A stretch of DNA of 64,000 nt, from NCBI GenBank assembly GCA_046328115.1, contig JAXLXE010000003.1, positions 496,001-560,000 on the forward strand, given 5' to 3'. The notes under the pieces are model-generated. The model was not told the origin of the DNA, ran no database searches, and worked only from the letters and a program-made list of their open reading frames with translations. Below, piece after piece: positions 27,715-35,745 of this stretch; the stretch's first letter is position 1; every line of letters begins with the position of its first letter. A program made the translations under genes and the position numbers. The DNA is from JAXLXE01 sp046328115. Its GTDB lineage: Bacteria > Chloroflexota > UBA6077 > JACCZL01.

Positions 27715-27723
27715 TTAGCACTT
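27715..27723 (+). promoter_or_regulatory. TTAGCACTT motif shared by two paralog promoters
   Basis: TTAGCACTTCGTTATC here resembles TTAGCACTTTGTTGCC at 28940-28955, each about 100-115 bases before the start of one of the two paralogous secreted-protein genes. The rest of the two upstream regions does not align well, which suggests a conserved control element. The regulator is unknown. Confidence 0.4.
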
Positions 27724-27829
27724 CGTTATCAAATGTTTTCCACCGGGTTAGCTGGGTCGTCGCGCCAGCGCGGTAGCCTCATCGCGGGTCGTCGGGGGAC
27801 CACGACACACGACACCTGGAGGTGACTCG

Positions 27830-28480
27830 GTGCGGTTGAGACACGTGACACGCGCGCTGGCGATCACGCTAGCGCCCCTGGCGGCGACGCTGCTCATGGG
27901 CAGCGCGGTTTTTGCCTGGCCCGGCTGGTACGAGGGCCGCCCGCCTCAGCTTGGCGCGGGGGCAGTGGGGATCTTCCTCTGGCACAACGACGAGGGGCAG
28001 CATCTGCGGACCCACGGCACGGACGGGGGCCAGGTGTACTCCGGTTGGCTGACGACGGACGGGGTGTTCTCGGACGTGAGCATGGTGCGCGCAGAGTCCA
28101 CGGAAGAACTGATGGTGGACGCCGGCGGCCATACGCTGCGGTTCCGCTTCAAGACGTATGGCCACTACGACGGGGTGGACTTCCGGGTCCAGGGTGGCGA
28201 CTGGCTGCGGGTGCGGTTGGAGACGAACGGCGTGGGGGCGCCGCTGGACTCCATCTACCTCGGTGATGACGGACGCCATCCGCGCCACAACCCGTTCCAC
28301 CTGTTCCGACACGGTCGGCGCGGCGAGGAGGCGCCTGGGAACGCCAATGGGAATGACAACGGGAACGAAAACGCGCCCCTGACGCAGCGGGTGGGACCAC
28401 CGCTGCCGGGTCCGGCCGGGCTGCCAGCCGCTCCGCCGCCGCTCCCGCTGCCCGTTCGGAGGGGGCCACCGTTGCCCTGA
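27830..28480 (+). CDS. Secreted protein of unknown function, paralog A
   Basis: The 216-residue product has a signal peptide (RALAITLAPLAATLLMGSA, cleavage near VFAW) and a compact beta-rich domain: PPQLGAGAVGIFLWHNDEGQ, HLRTHGTDGGQVYSGW, HTLRFRFKTYGHYDGVDF. A Gly/Asn-rich then Pro-rich tail follows. It starts at GTG after CTGGAGGTGACTCG. It is paralogous to 29040-29513, with the same order of blocks. I recognise no family. Export and fold class are clear; function is not. Confidence 0.8.
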   Translation: MRLRHVTRALAITLAPLAATLLMGSAVFAWPGWYEGRPPQLGAGAVGIFLWHNDEGQHLRTHGTDGGQVYSGWLTTDGVFSDVSMVRAESTEELMVDAGGHTLRFRFKTYGHYDGVDFRVQGGDWLRVRLETNGVGAPLDSIYLGDDGRHPRHNPFHLFRHGRRGEEAPGNANGNDNGNENAPLTQRVGPPLPGPAGLPAAPPPLPLPVRRGPPLP

Positions 28481-28501
28481 GTGCGAACGACGGCGGGAAG
28501 T

Positions 28502-28532
28502 GAGGAGGCCCGGGCGGTGCCCGGGCCTCCTC
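28502..28532. terminator. Bidirectional hairpin terminator
   Basis: A perfect 14-bp stem (GAGGAGGCCCGGGC and its complement) with a 3-base loop sits between two convergent genes, 22 bases after one stop and 20 bases from the other. A strong U-tract is lacking. Confidence 0.75.
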
Positions 28533-28552
28533 TGGTTCATGGAGCGGCTGGC

Positions 28553-28822
28553 TCAGTACTCGTACGGCGTGAGGTCGGTGACGCGGGTGATCTTGTCCAC
28601 GGGGACGTTGACCTTCTTGCCGGCCTCGCGGATGGCATCCGGATTGGGCGCGTCGTAGACGCAGTAGGTCTTCTTCCGGTCCTCGGAGACGTAGGAGTGC
28701 AGCCAGGTGACCCCCAGCTCCGCATTGTTCCGCACGATCTTCATGCGGATCTCGTTGCCCTCTTCACCGGCCGGCAGGTTGAGCCCGTCCGCGAACGTGC
28801 GCTCGACGACGTACCGTGGCAT
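28553..28822 (-). CDS. DUF4242 (SCO4226-like) protein
   Basis: The 89-residue protein MPRYVVERTFADGLNLP... contains VTWLHSYVSEDRKKTYCVYD and ends DKITRVTDLTPYEY, a ferredoxin-like DUF4242 protein. Relatives include a nickel-binding actinobacterial protein, but metal binding cannot be confirmed here. The ATG at 28822 follows GGAGGAG; the next upstream in-frame ATG is poorer. It lies between the two secreted paralogs on the opposite strand. Confidence 0.85.
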   Translation of the reverse strand: MPRYVVERTFADGLNLPAGEEGNEIRMKIVRNNAELGVTWLHSYVSEDRKKTYCVYDAPNPDAIREAGKKVNVPVDKITRVTDLTPYEY

Positions 28823-28939
28823 CTCTCCTCCCATGCGCCCGCTCTGGGTCCAAGCGCGGAGCGCGCGCGACGCATATTGTCGCTCTGCTGGGACGATGGC
28901 GCACGCGTGCCGGTTCCGCGCGGCGGCGTTGACATTCTC

Positions 28940-28948
28940 TTAGCACTT
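28940..28948 (+). promoter_or_regulatory. TTAGCACTT motif upstream of paralog B
   Basis: Second occurrence of the motif described at 27715. A TTGACA hexamer lies just upstream at 28929-28934, but no good -10 hexamer is found at standard spacing. Confidence 0.4.
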
Positions 28949-29039
28949 TGTTGCCGAACCGGAAACGCCCTGGCGCCGCAACGGCGGTACGTTGGATGTG
29001 GGCACCGTGAGGGGCACCACACTGAGACGGAGGTCTCCC

Positions 29040-29513
29040 ATGAGGATCACGCGGCTGGTCGGGGCGATGACAACGGCACTGGTTGCCACGCTGATGCTCG
29101 GCACGACGGCGTTTGCCTGGGCGCCCTGGGTGAACGGGACGCCGCCACAACTAGAGGGCGGAGAGCAGGGGTACTTCATGTGGCACGACGATGACGGGTG
29201 GCATCTGCGGACGCACGACGGGGCGGACGGCGAAGTCTATGACGGTCGACTGCACACGGATGGCGAGCTCGTCAACGTGGAGATGGTTCGAGGTGAGTCA
29301 ACGGACCTGCTGGAGGTGACCGATGCAGGGCACACACTGAGGTTCCGATTCCGCACCTACGACCATGTGGACGGGATCAACTTCCGCATTGAGGGCGGTA
29401 GCCGGCTGACGAGCTATCTGGAACGGAACGGTCACTGGATTGCCCCGCGGAATATCTACGTGGGCGGTGCGGGTGCGCACCCCGCCGGCAATCCATTCAG
29501 CGTTTGGCGGTGA
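29040..29513 (+). CDS. Secreted protein of unknown function, paralog B
   Basis: The 157-residue product begins MRITRLVGAMTTALVATLML, a signal peptide with likely cleavage near TAFAW, and has the same domain as 27830-28480 (PPQLEGGEQGYFMWHDDDG, HLRTHDGADGEVYDG, HTLRFRFRTYDHVDGINF). It lacks the low-complexity tail of its paralog. The ATG at 29040 follows GGAGGTCTCCC. The conserved Trp, His and Asp residues point to a shared binding site, but no known family is recognised. Confidence 0.8.
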   Translation: MRITRLVGAMTTALVATLMLGTTAFAWAPWVNGTPPQLEGGEQGYFMWHDDDGWHLRTHDGADGEVYDGRLHTDGELVNVEMVRGESTDLLEVTDAGHTLRFRFRTYDHVDGINFRIEGGSRLTSYLERNGHWIAPRNIYVGGAGAHPAGNPFSVWR

Positions 29514-29531
29514 CGCCAGCAGGCCTAAGCA

Positions 29532-29567
29532 GTGGAGCCCCGCCCCGACATTGCGGCGGGGCTCCAC
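29532..29567. terminator. Bidirectional hairpin terminator
   Basis: A 13-bp stem (GTGGAGCCCCGCC and its complement) with a 10-base loop lies between the convergent genes ending at 29513 and 29586. Confidence 0.75.
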
Positions 29568-29585
29568 CCACGTGGGAATGCGAGA

Positions 29586-30461
29586 TCAGCCGAGGCGGGG
29601 CGGCTCCGGCTTCTCGGTGACCTCAACGGCGAAGACGAGACGGCCGGAGCTGGCGCGGGACCACTCCTCTAGCAGATCCTCTGCCTCCTCCAGGCTGGCG
29701 GCGATGCCGAATTCTCGGTCTGGCAGCCAGTCCAGTAGGGCAGAGGTGGTGGACTCCACGACGCTCATAGGCCCGGCATCCATCCCATCCGGGGTCCAGT
29801 CCTCGGCGCAGGCATCGTGCGCATCGAAGAAGTCACTGAGGTCCTGCGCGTCGCCGGGCGACGAGGCGATGACCCAGGCGCGGACCGTACTGATGCCCGA
29901 TGGCTCGAGCACGGCGAGCTCGGTGTACACGGGGAGGGTGTGGGGGCCGAACACGCGCTCTTCCACAAGCTCGGCATCGTGGAGCAGCACGTCACCCCAG
30001 GAGCGGCCGGACTCTGGGCTCGGGACGTTGCCGATGACGGCGCGGCACGGATCGATGCTGGTGCACCAGACAATCTCGGCGCCGGGTTCTGAGCCGAGAC
30101 GGATGCCGATTGGGCCGAGCTCCATTTCAAGCACGCCTTCACCCTCGGGAAGCTCGATGCCGCAAGCGGACCAGGCGATACGGGCTTCGTCCCACTGGCT
30201 CAGGGCGGTGGAGGCAATACCGGCATTGCGCCAGGCGGCCAGATTGGTGGGCTCAGCCTTGCCCGCGCGCAGGGCGCAACGGAGAGAGTCGTCCCAACGG
30301 CGCTGCCGACGGTACGCGGCCGAGAGATTGAGCCAGGCGGGCGCATATTCAGGCGCTTTGCGCAGGACGGCCTCATAGTCTGCGACGGCCTGGTCAAGCA
30401 GCCCTTCAGAGTCGCGCGCAAGGGCGCGCTGGAAAAGATCAGACGTGGCAACGTCTAGCAT
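29586..30461 (-). CDS. TPR-containing protein of unknown function
   Basis: The 291-residue protein begins MLDVATSDLFQRALARDSEG. Residues 1 to about 95 form two to three tetratricopeptide repeats (AVADYEAVLRKAPEYAPAWL, then RWDDSLRCALRAGKAEPTNL). The C-terminal part is an acidic alpha/beta region with no recognised motif (VERVFGPHTLPVYTELAVLE-like strands). It is cytoplasmic by sequence. The ATG at 30461 is favoured over the upstream frame start at 30527, which adds a low-complexity Gly/Thr-rich extension. Its role, probably protein-protein interaction, cannot be narrowed. Confidence 0.75.
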   Translation of the reverse strand: MLDVATSDLFQRALARDSEGLLDQAVADYEAVLRKAPEYAPAWLNLSAAYRRQRRWDDSLRCALRAGKAEPTNLAAWRNAGIASTALSQWDEARIAWSACGIELPEGEGVLEMELGPIGIRLGSEPGAEIVWCTSIDPCRAVIGNVPSPESGRSWGDVLLHDAELVEERVFGPHTLPVYTELAVLEPSGISTVRAWVIASSPGDAQDLSDFFDAHDACAEDWTPDGMDAGPMSVVESTTSALLDWLPDREFGIAASLEEAEDLLEEWSRASSGRLVFAVEVTEKPEPPRLG

Positions 30462-30583
30462 GGTCCCCGTTCCCGCCGTGGTGTCAGCAGCCGGGTCCCG
30501 AAACCGACCGCCGCCACTAAGACTCAACGACCGGACATGCGTGATTGTGACGGCTGAGACTGGTGGGTCGCGGAATTGCAGTG

Positions 30584-31384
30584 CTAGTTGAGCCGGCTGG
30601 GGTCTGGGGCGGGCTGCTCCGCCAGCTCGCTCAGCTCCGGCCAGGAGCGAACGTCGGCGGGGACCGGGCCGAGCGGTGGCGCCGCGGCAGCTAGCTTGGC
30701 GGTGGGGCGGCAGATGGTCATGAGCTCGGCGAGGCAGTAGGCCTCACGGAGGTTGTTGACCAGCAGGCCGCGCGCCAGGACCCGTCGACCGTCGGCGCGG
30801 TGATACATGCTGCGCAACAGGCGGAGCGTGCCCAGCAGCAACTGCCGCGTCAGAGCGGGGACCACGGCGCGCTGCCAGAGCGGGTGCCGGCGGCCGATGA
30901 GTGTATCGCTGATGGCGCGCGCCACGGCCGCGATGGGCGTGGACTGGGAATCGTCCTCGCGGGGGGGACGGGTGGTGCTCAGCAGTTCTGACGTAGAACG
31001 GTCCGAGCCCGTGAGGAGGGCAGCCGTGAGGCTGTCCGCCTGACGCTCTTGATCGGCATGCCAGCTTGCATCGGTGTGGCGAGCGCGCAGTCCACTGCGC
31101 TTGCTCTCCACGATGGTGGCAAACGGACGATCAGCGTGGCCCAGCAGCAGGTGGGCAGCCGTGTGGGTGAGCAGGTACGTGGTCTCAGCGGGTGACACGC
31201 CCGCATCCAGCACCAGTACCCTTGGGCGCCCCGCACGCGAGGGCGTGACGAGAAAGCTCTGGATATCTGTGAGCTGATCACGCTCAACGGTTACACGGAA
31301 ATGCTGGCGTAGATACTCCACGAGGCGCGCGTTGATGGCCTCGTAGAGCGACTGGGTGCTGTCACCGATGGCGCGCACGTTCAT
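30584..31384 (-). CDS. ImmA/IrrE-like metallopeptidase homolog with altered active site
   Basis: The 266-residue protein contains HTAAHLLLGHAD at about residue 74, in the position of the HExxH zinc motif of ImmA/IrrE peptidases, but with Ala in place of the catalytic Glu. A second motif, WHADQERQADSLTAALL, matches the third zinc-ligand helix of that family. A helical C-terminal domain follows. Its ATG overlaps the upstream gene stop (ATGA), so the two are coupled, as ImmA proteins commonly are with an XRE repressor. If the metal site is inactive it would act as a sensor or regulator rather than a protease. Confidence 0.6.
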   Translation of the reverse strand: MNVRAIGDSTQSLYEAINARLVEYLRQHFRVTVERDQLTDIQSFLVTPSRAGRPRVLVLDAGVSPAETTYLLTHTAAHLLLGHADRPFATIVESKRSGLRARHTDASWHADQERQADSLTAALLTGSDRSTSELLSTTRPPREDDSQSTPIAAVARAISDTLIGRRHPLWQRAVVPALTRQLLLGTLRLLRSMYHRADGRRVLARGLLVNNLREAYCLAELMTICRPTAKLAAAAPPLGPVPADVRSWPELSELAEQPAPDPSRLN

Positions 31385-31815
31385 GCCGGTTCCGCGTCGC
31401 TCAGCCAGGACCGCAGGCAACGACTGATCACCTTCTGGAGATCTGCCGTGCTGGTGAGCTGGCGAGCTAGCGTCTCGATCTCCGCCAGCGCCAGATCCGC
31501 CAGGCGAGCGGAGCCAAGGAGGTTCTCCAGGAGCACGCGGCCGAGGTCTAGCACCTGCGCCGGCGACTGGTGCTCGCCGCACGCGTGCAGCATCACGGCC
31601 ATCCCGAAGAGGAGTGCACCGTGGGCGGAGCCAAGGGCCCGAACGGCATCCACCTTCTCGTTGGACACCCGATAGAGCCAGAGCCCGTCAACGTCCACCT
31701 CGCCGTCGGTTACTCGGGAGATGTAACGGGCGAGTCGTCCGTAGCTGGTGTGGCCGCGGAGCCTGGTGACGGCATCCGCGAACTGCTCTGGGTCACGTAG
31801 CTGCATCGCGCTCAT
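31381..31815 (-). CDS. Small helical regulator-like protein coupled to the ImmA-like gene
   Basis: The 144-residue protein (start MSAMQLRDPEQFADAVTRLR) is predicted all-alpha, with a possible DNA-binding helix-turn-helix at about residues 10-65 (SYGRLARYISRVTDGEVDVDGLW region) and a helical C-terminus. By position, directly before and overlapping an ImmA/IrrE-like gene, it fills the place of an XRE-type repressor, but the helix-turn-helix is weak. Palindromic TTTCAC boxes lie just upstream between it and the divergent gene. ATGs at 31815 and 31806 are both possible. Confidence 0.6.
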   Translation of the reverse strand: MSAMQLRDPEQFADAVTRLRGHTSYGRLARYISRVTDGEVDVDGLWLYRVSNEKVDAVRALGSAHGALLFGMAVMLHACGEHQSPAQVLDLGRVLLENLLGSARLADLALAEIETLARQLTSTADLQKVISRCLRSWLSDAEPA

Positions 31816-31841
31816 TGTAGACGAGAAGCCAGCGTGGTCCA

Positions 31842-31897
31842 TTCACGCGAGCGTTTCACGTGTGAAAGAGCGGGGGACCGGTGGGTTCGTGTTTCAC
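31842..31897. promoter_or_regulatory. Candidate operator: repeated TTCAC boxes in a divergent promoter
   Basis: TTTCAC-GT-GTGAAA forms an inverted repeat at 31854-31867, with further TTCAC boxes at 31842 and 31892. They lie in the 160-bp gap between divergent genes starting at 31815 and 31975, a fitting place for autoregulation by the helical regulator. Confidence 0.55.
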
Positions 31898-31974
31898 GCG
31901 TGCTATCAGCGCAAGAAGTGAATGGGGTGCGCGGGCGGACCTACAGTGGGTTCATCCAGGCTTTGGAGGCCGCG

Positions 31975-32733
31975 ATGAATCAGGTGATTGAGGGCGTGCG
32001 CGACGAGTTGCGCGTGGAGGACGCAAGGGAGACGGTGGCTCCGGAGGCGGCAAAGACAGTGGGCACCTCGGGGAGTGAGCACCCATTGCAGCTCGCGCTG
32101 TGTGGACAGGACCTCCCCAAGGACCGCTTGCTCGTGCCCGGCCGCCCGGCTCGGCCCAGCCTGGCGGCGCGGGTGACGCACCTCCAGGCGACATCCGGCT
32201 GGTGGGGGCTGCCGGCGCGTTTTCTGGGAACGATGCCGCTGTTCGCTGGGCACCGGGTGTACCACGGCAAAAAGACGGACTGGGTGTTGCTGAATCTCGC
32301 GGACGATCCGCTCTTTCAGGATCGGCAGGGATTTCCGATTCCGCGGCGGGTGCTGGAGGACCTGAAACGAATGGAGGGAAAGGTGCACTTTGACGCGCTG
32401 TTCGTGGCGCACGAGGTGCAGCGGGGCGCGGTAATAGAGGAGCGACCGGTGCCTCTGGAGGCGCTCCAGCCGGCACCTCCCCGGGTGTCGGCGGAGCGAT
32501 CGCGGGGATTGGGGGATCTCAGCCAGGTCCTGTGGGCATTGGCGACCACGCCGTTCGTGCTGGGCGCGGTGGGCGGGAGCTTGATTGCCACGGTCGCCAG
32601 CGTGGCCGGCACGGCCTCGGTCTTCGCGATGGACCCGGTCTTGTTGGGTGTGGTTGTGCCGCCTGACGAGGCGCCGCGGGAGCAATCAGAGGCGGCCTGG
32701 TTCTACCTTAGCCACTGGGCATACGGCGCATGA
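31975..32733 (+). CDS. Protein of unknown function, divergent from the regulator
   Basis: The 252-residue product begins MNQVIEGVRDELRVEDARET and contains ARFLGTMPLFAGHRVYHGKK and PIPRRVLEDLKRMEG, with a hydrophobic stretch near the C-terminus (LWALATTPFVLGAVGGSLIA) that may be a membrane helix. GGAGGCCGCG precedes the ATG at 31975; the open frame extends upstream over the operator boxes, which argues against an earlier start. Its stop overlaps the next start in ATGA. No family is recognised. Confidence 0.65.
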   Translation: MNQVIEGVRDELRVEDARETVAPEAAKTVGTSGSEHPLQLALCGQDLPKDRLLVPGRPARPSLAARVTHLQATSGWWGLPARFLGTMPLFAGHRVYHGKKTDWVLLNLADDPLFQDRQGFPIPRRVLEDLKRMEGKVHFDALFVAHEVQRGAVIEERPVPLEALQPAPPRVSAERSRGLGDLSQVLWALATTPFVLGAVGGSLIATVASVAGTASVFAMDPVLLGVVVPPDEAPREQSEAAWFYLSHWAYGA

Positions 32734-33314
32734 GGGCTGTCGCGGCTCTGGGGCTCAGCGACCTGCTGGAACGCTCGCGTGAGTACGAGCGCATGCAGGC
32801 TCCCATTGCCGGTGGACTGCGAAGAACGACGGTGCTGTCGTTCTTCTGCACTCTCGTGGTGCTGCTGGGCGCGCTGGCCGGCGCGGTGGGGATGGGGCCG
32901 TTCTGGGACGGCCCGATGGCGTTGGTGGCGGCGGCGGAGGCGGCGCTGCTACTGGGCACCGTGATGGTGCTGATGGGAACGGAGCGGGACGCGCCGGCTC
33001 ATCACGGCTGGCACGTGGGGGCAGCGATCGTCTCCATCGTGGGCGTTGCCAACGCGCTGGTACTGGCGCTGATCGCGGGGATCGGGCTGATGGCCGTGGT
33101 CGTACTGGCGATCGGGTGGGCATGGATGCACCTGGAGCCGCGCTCGGTGTGGGGGCACGCGCTGCCGGTGCCGCTCATCCTGGGGGTGCCCTACGGCGCA
33201 TGGAAGCTGCTGCGGGCGCTGTACGCGGGCTCTGGCCGGGCAGAGGAGATGCTGGGTGGTCGGCAGCGGCGTACGGAGGGCGCGTGGCACGGACCGGCGC
33301 GTCGGTTGCGCTGA
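32730..33314 (+). CDS. Multi-pass membrane protein of unknown function
   Basis: The 194-residue protein has about four hydrophobic helices (VLSFFCTLVVLLGALAGAVG, ALVAAAEAALLLGTVMVLMG, AAIVSIVGVANALVLALIAG and LMAVVVLAIGWAWM) and basic ends. It overlaps the upstream gene by 4 bp and probably forms a unit with it. No transporter or enzyme motif is visible. Confidence 0.7.
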   Translation: MRAVAALGLSDLLERSREYERMQAPIAGGLRRTTVLSFFCTLVVLLGALAGAVGMGPFWDGPMALVAAAEAALLLGTVMVLMGTERDAPAHHGWHVGAAIVSIVGVANALVLALIAGIGLMAVVVLAIGWAWMHLEPRSVWGHALPVPLILGVPYGAWKLLRALYAGSGRAEEMLGGRQRRTEGAWHGPARRLR

Positions 33315-33327
33315 CGCGGAGACAGGC

Positions 33328-33417
33328 TCAGACGGCGCGGAGGATCGCCTGCACCAGGGCAACGACGGCGTTGACGAGGGCCATCACAAAGCTGAGGATT
33401 GACGAAGCGAGCTCCAC
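33328..33417 (-). CDS. Candidate 29-residue hydrophobic peptide
   Basis: A GTG at 33417 preceded by GGAGGAGGG at good spacing opens a 29-codon frame ending in TGA at 33328. The peptide begins VELASSILSFVMALVN and continues as one hydrophobic or amphipathic helix, ending in LRAV. It lies convergent to the membrane-protein gene and divergent from dapF. The strong ribosome binding site is the main support. Confidence 0.45.
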   Translation of the reverse strand: MELASSILSFVMALVNAVVALVQAILRAV

Positions 33418-33583
33418 TGTGCCCTCCTCCCGGGATTGACGCTCTGGGGGCGCTGACCCGACCGGTTCCACTGTACCACCGCTCGCGTGAACCGTCTGTC
33501 AGCCAGGTGACACGGCTGCCGTGACCCACGCTCCGAGGGCGCGGGCACGCGGTACAATGGGAGCCACGCGAGGAGCAGCGGCG

Positions 33584-34462
33584 ATGCGATTTACCAAGAT
33601 GCACGGCATCGGGAACGACTATGTGTACGTCAACGGCTTCGAGGAGTCGGTAGAGGATCCAGCCCGGGTGGCGGAGCTGGTGGCGGACCGTCACTTCGGC
33701 GTGGGCGGGGATGGACTGATTCTGATCCTGCCGTCTGACAAGGCCGACGTGCGGATGCAGATGTTCAACGCGGACGGCAGCGAGGCCGAGATGTGCGGGA
33801 ACGGCGTACGCTGCGTGGCCAAGTACACGTACGACCACGGGATCTCCCATAGCAATCCGCTCCGCGTGGAGACAGGCCGGGGCGTGCTGACGCTAGCTCT
33901 GGAAGTGGATGCCGGCCGAGTGGAGCGGGTGACGGTGGACATGCAACCGCCGATCCTGGACCTGCCCGAGATCCCGGTGGATGTCTCACGAATCCAGGCG
34001 ACGGGCCGACCACACGAGTACCGCTATGACCTGGTGGGCGGCGGTGACCCGGTCACCGCCACGTTCGTGTCCATGGGCAATCCGCACGCGGTGATGTTCG
34101 TGGACGACGTGTCCGGGATCGAGCTGGACCGGCTGGGTCCGCGGGTGGAGCACGCGGCAGCGTTCCCGCGACGGATCAACGCGCACTGGGTGCGGGTGCA
34201 CTCGCGCAGCGAGATGACGATGCGCACGTGGGAACGAGGCACCGGGATCACGCTGGCCTGCGGCACGGGCGCCTGCGCGGTGGCGGTTGCCGCGGTGCTG
34301 ACGGGTCGAACGGACCGCAAGGTGCTGATCCACCTGCCCGGTGGCGACCTGACCGTTGAGTGGCGCGAGTCTGACAACAGCGTCTACATGACGGGTGCCG
34401 CCACCGAGGTATTCAGCGGCGTGTGGGCGCCCACCGAGGCACGCCAACTCGCCGCCGTCTAG
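33584..34462 (+). CDS. dapF: Diaminopimelate epimerase
   Basis: The protein begins MRFTKMHGIGNDYVY and has the two catalytic cysteines in their signatures: FNADGSEAEMCGNGVRC and TLACGTGACAVAV. It interconverts LL- and meso-diaminopimelate for lysine and peptidoglycan synthesis. The ATG at 33584 follows GAGGAGC; the upstream frame from 33521 is rejected since it lengthens the protein beyond family size. The 292-residue length is normal. Presence of DapF implies a DAP-containing or DAP-pathway cell wall. Confidence 0.95.
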   Translation: MRFTKMHGIGNDYVYVNGFEESVEDPARVAELVADRHFGVGGDGLILILPSDKADVRMQMFNADGSEAEMCGNGVRCVAKYTYDHGISHSNPLRVETGRGVLTLALEVDAGRVERVTVDMQPPILDLPEIPVDVSRIQATGRPHEYRYDLVGGGDPVTATFVSMGNPHAVMFVDDVSGIELDRLGPRVEHAAAFPRRINAHWVRVHSRSEMTMRTWERGTGITLACGTGACAVAVAAVLTGRTDRKVLIHLPGGDLTVEWRESDNSVYMTGAATEVFSGVWAPTEARQLAAV

Positions 34463-34471
34463 ACGGCGGCG
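34450..34471. other. Perfect 22-bp palindrome across the dapF stop codon
   Basis: CGCCGCCGTCT is followed immediately by its reverse complement, centred on the TAG stop of dapF. Further GCCGCC follows, allowing alternative hairpins that could serve as a terminator or RNA-stability element. Confidence 0.6.
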
Positions 34472-34542
34472 CCGCCGCTGGATTCTTACTGCTCCGTCGC
34501 AGTGCCTAGTCACTGCATCTCACGTTGCCAGGGGAGAGCTGG

Positions 34543-35715
34543 ATGAAGATTGCCCAGATTGAGTCGCTGCACGCCGACGGAGGATTCCGGACGCTCGATT
34601 TCCTGAAGATCACGACTGACACCGGGCTGGTTGGCTGGAGCGAGTACAACGAATCGTTCGGCGGGCTAGGCGTCTCGACGCTCATCGACCGACTGGCGCC
34701 TTCGCTGATCGGGAAGGATCCGCGGGCGTACGAGGCTCATCTGGCGTTGATGCACGGGATCCGGCGGACGGCGTCTGGCGGGGCGATTCAGCAGGCGATT
34801 GGGGCGATCGAGAACGCGCTGCTGGATGTCAAGGCACGGGCGCTGGGGATCCCCGTATACGAGCTGCTGGGCGGTCCGGTACGCGACCGGATCAGGGTGT
34901 ACTGGTCGCATTGCGCGACGTACCGGGTGTCCTTTGGCGAGCTGATGCAGCTCCCGCCGGTGCGGACGCTGGACGACATCGTGGCCATGGGCAAGGAAGT
35001 GGCGGCGAAGGGCTACAGCGCGCTGAAGACGAACGTGTTGTTACTGGGCGACAACCCGAGGAGCCACGTGCCGGGGTTTGCCCGGGGGGAGGGCTTCCCA
35101 GAGCTGAACGCGGATCGGTATGCGATCAACGCGATCCGCGACCAGCTGGCGGCGTTCCGCGAGGGCGCGGGCAACGACATGGACATCCTGGTGGACCTCA
35201 ACTTCAACTACAAGACTGAGGGCTTCCTGAAGATGGCGCGCGCGATGGAGCCGTTTGACCTGCTGTGGGTGGAGATCGACACGCGCGACGCGAAGGCGCT
35301 GCACTACATCCGGAGCCACACGACGATCCCGGTGGCCTCCTGCGAGTGTCTGTTTGGCAGGAAAGACTACCGCCCGTTCTTTGAGAATCAGTCGGTGGAC
35401 GTGGCCATCATCGACGCGCCGTGGAACGGAGTGGCGGAATCCGTGAAGATTGCGAACATGGCGGACACGTACGAGACGAACGTGGCGCCGCACAATTTCT
35501 ACGGCCACCTGGCGACGATGATGAACGCCCACTGGTCCGCATCCGTGCCGAACCTGCGAATCATGGAGGTGGACCCGGATACGGTGCCGTGGCACGACGA
35601 TCTGGTGACGGTGAAGCCGGACGTGCGGGACGGCTACCTGTATCTGCCGACGGGGCCGGGCTGGGGGACCGAGGTGAACGAGGAGGCGGTCCGGGCGCAC
35701 CCGCCAAGACGGTAG
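34543..35715 (+). CDS. Enolase-superfamily enzyme (mandelate racemase/muconate lactonizing type), A
   Basis: The 390-residue protein has the N-terminal capping domain (MKIAQIESLHADGGFRTLDF) and an (alpha/beta)7 barrel. Metal ligands are likely Asp in ILVDLNFNY, Glu in LLWVEIDTR and Glu in VASCECLFG. A general-base His is in NVAPHNFYGHL. The usual KxK of mandelate racemase appears as ALKTNV, so only the first Lys is retained. It probably dehydrates or epimerises an acid sugar; substrate unknown. The ATG follows GGGGAGAGCTGG. It stands alone between dapF and a convergent gene. Confidence 0.88.
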   Translation: MKIAQIESLHADGGFRTLDFLKITTDTGLVGWSEYNESFGGLGVSTLIDRLAPSLIGKDPRAYEAHLALMHGIRRTASGGAIQQAIGAIENALLDVKARALGIPVYELLGGPVRDRIRVYWSHCATYRVSFGELMQLPPVRTLDDIVAMGKEVAAKGYSALKTNVLLLGDNPRSHVPGFARGEGFPELNADRYAINAIRDQLAAFREGAGNDMDILVDLNFNYKTEGFLKMARAMEPFDLLWVEIDTRDAKALHYIRSHTTIPVASCECLFGRKDYRPFFENQSVDVAIIDAPWNGVAESVKIANMADTYETNVAPHNFYGHLATMMNAHWSASVPNLRIMEVDPDTVPWHDDLVTVKPDVRDGYLYLPTGPGWGTEVNEEAVRAHPPRR

Positions 35716-35745
35716 GTGGCGCCGGGCGCCACGCGGGCGACCGCG

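Noticed and set aside
27715..27723. CIRCE heat-shock operator
   Set aside because: TTAGCACTT resembles one half of CIRCE but the matching inverted half is absent at both sites.
31854..31867. Possible parS centromere site (TTTCACG...)
   Set aside because: Only one half matches the TGTTTCACGTGAAACA form and no parA/parB genes are nearby; a local operator is more likely.
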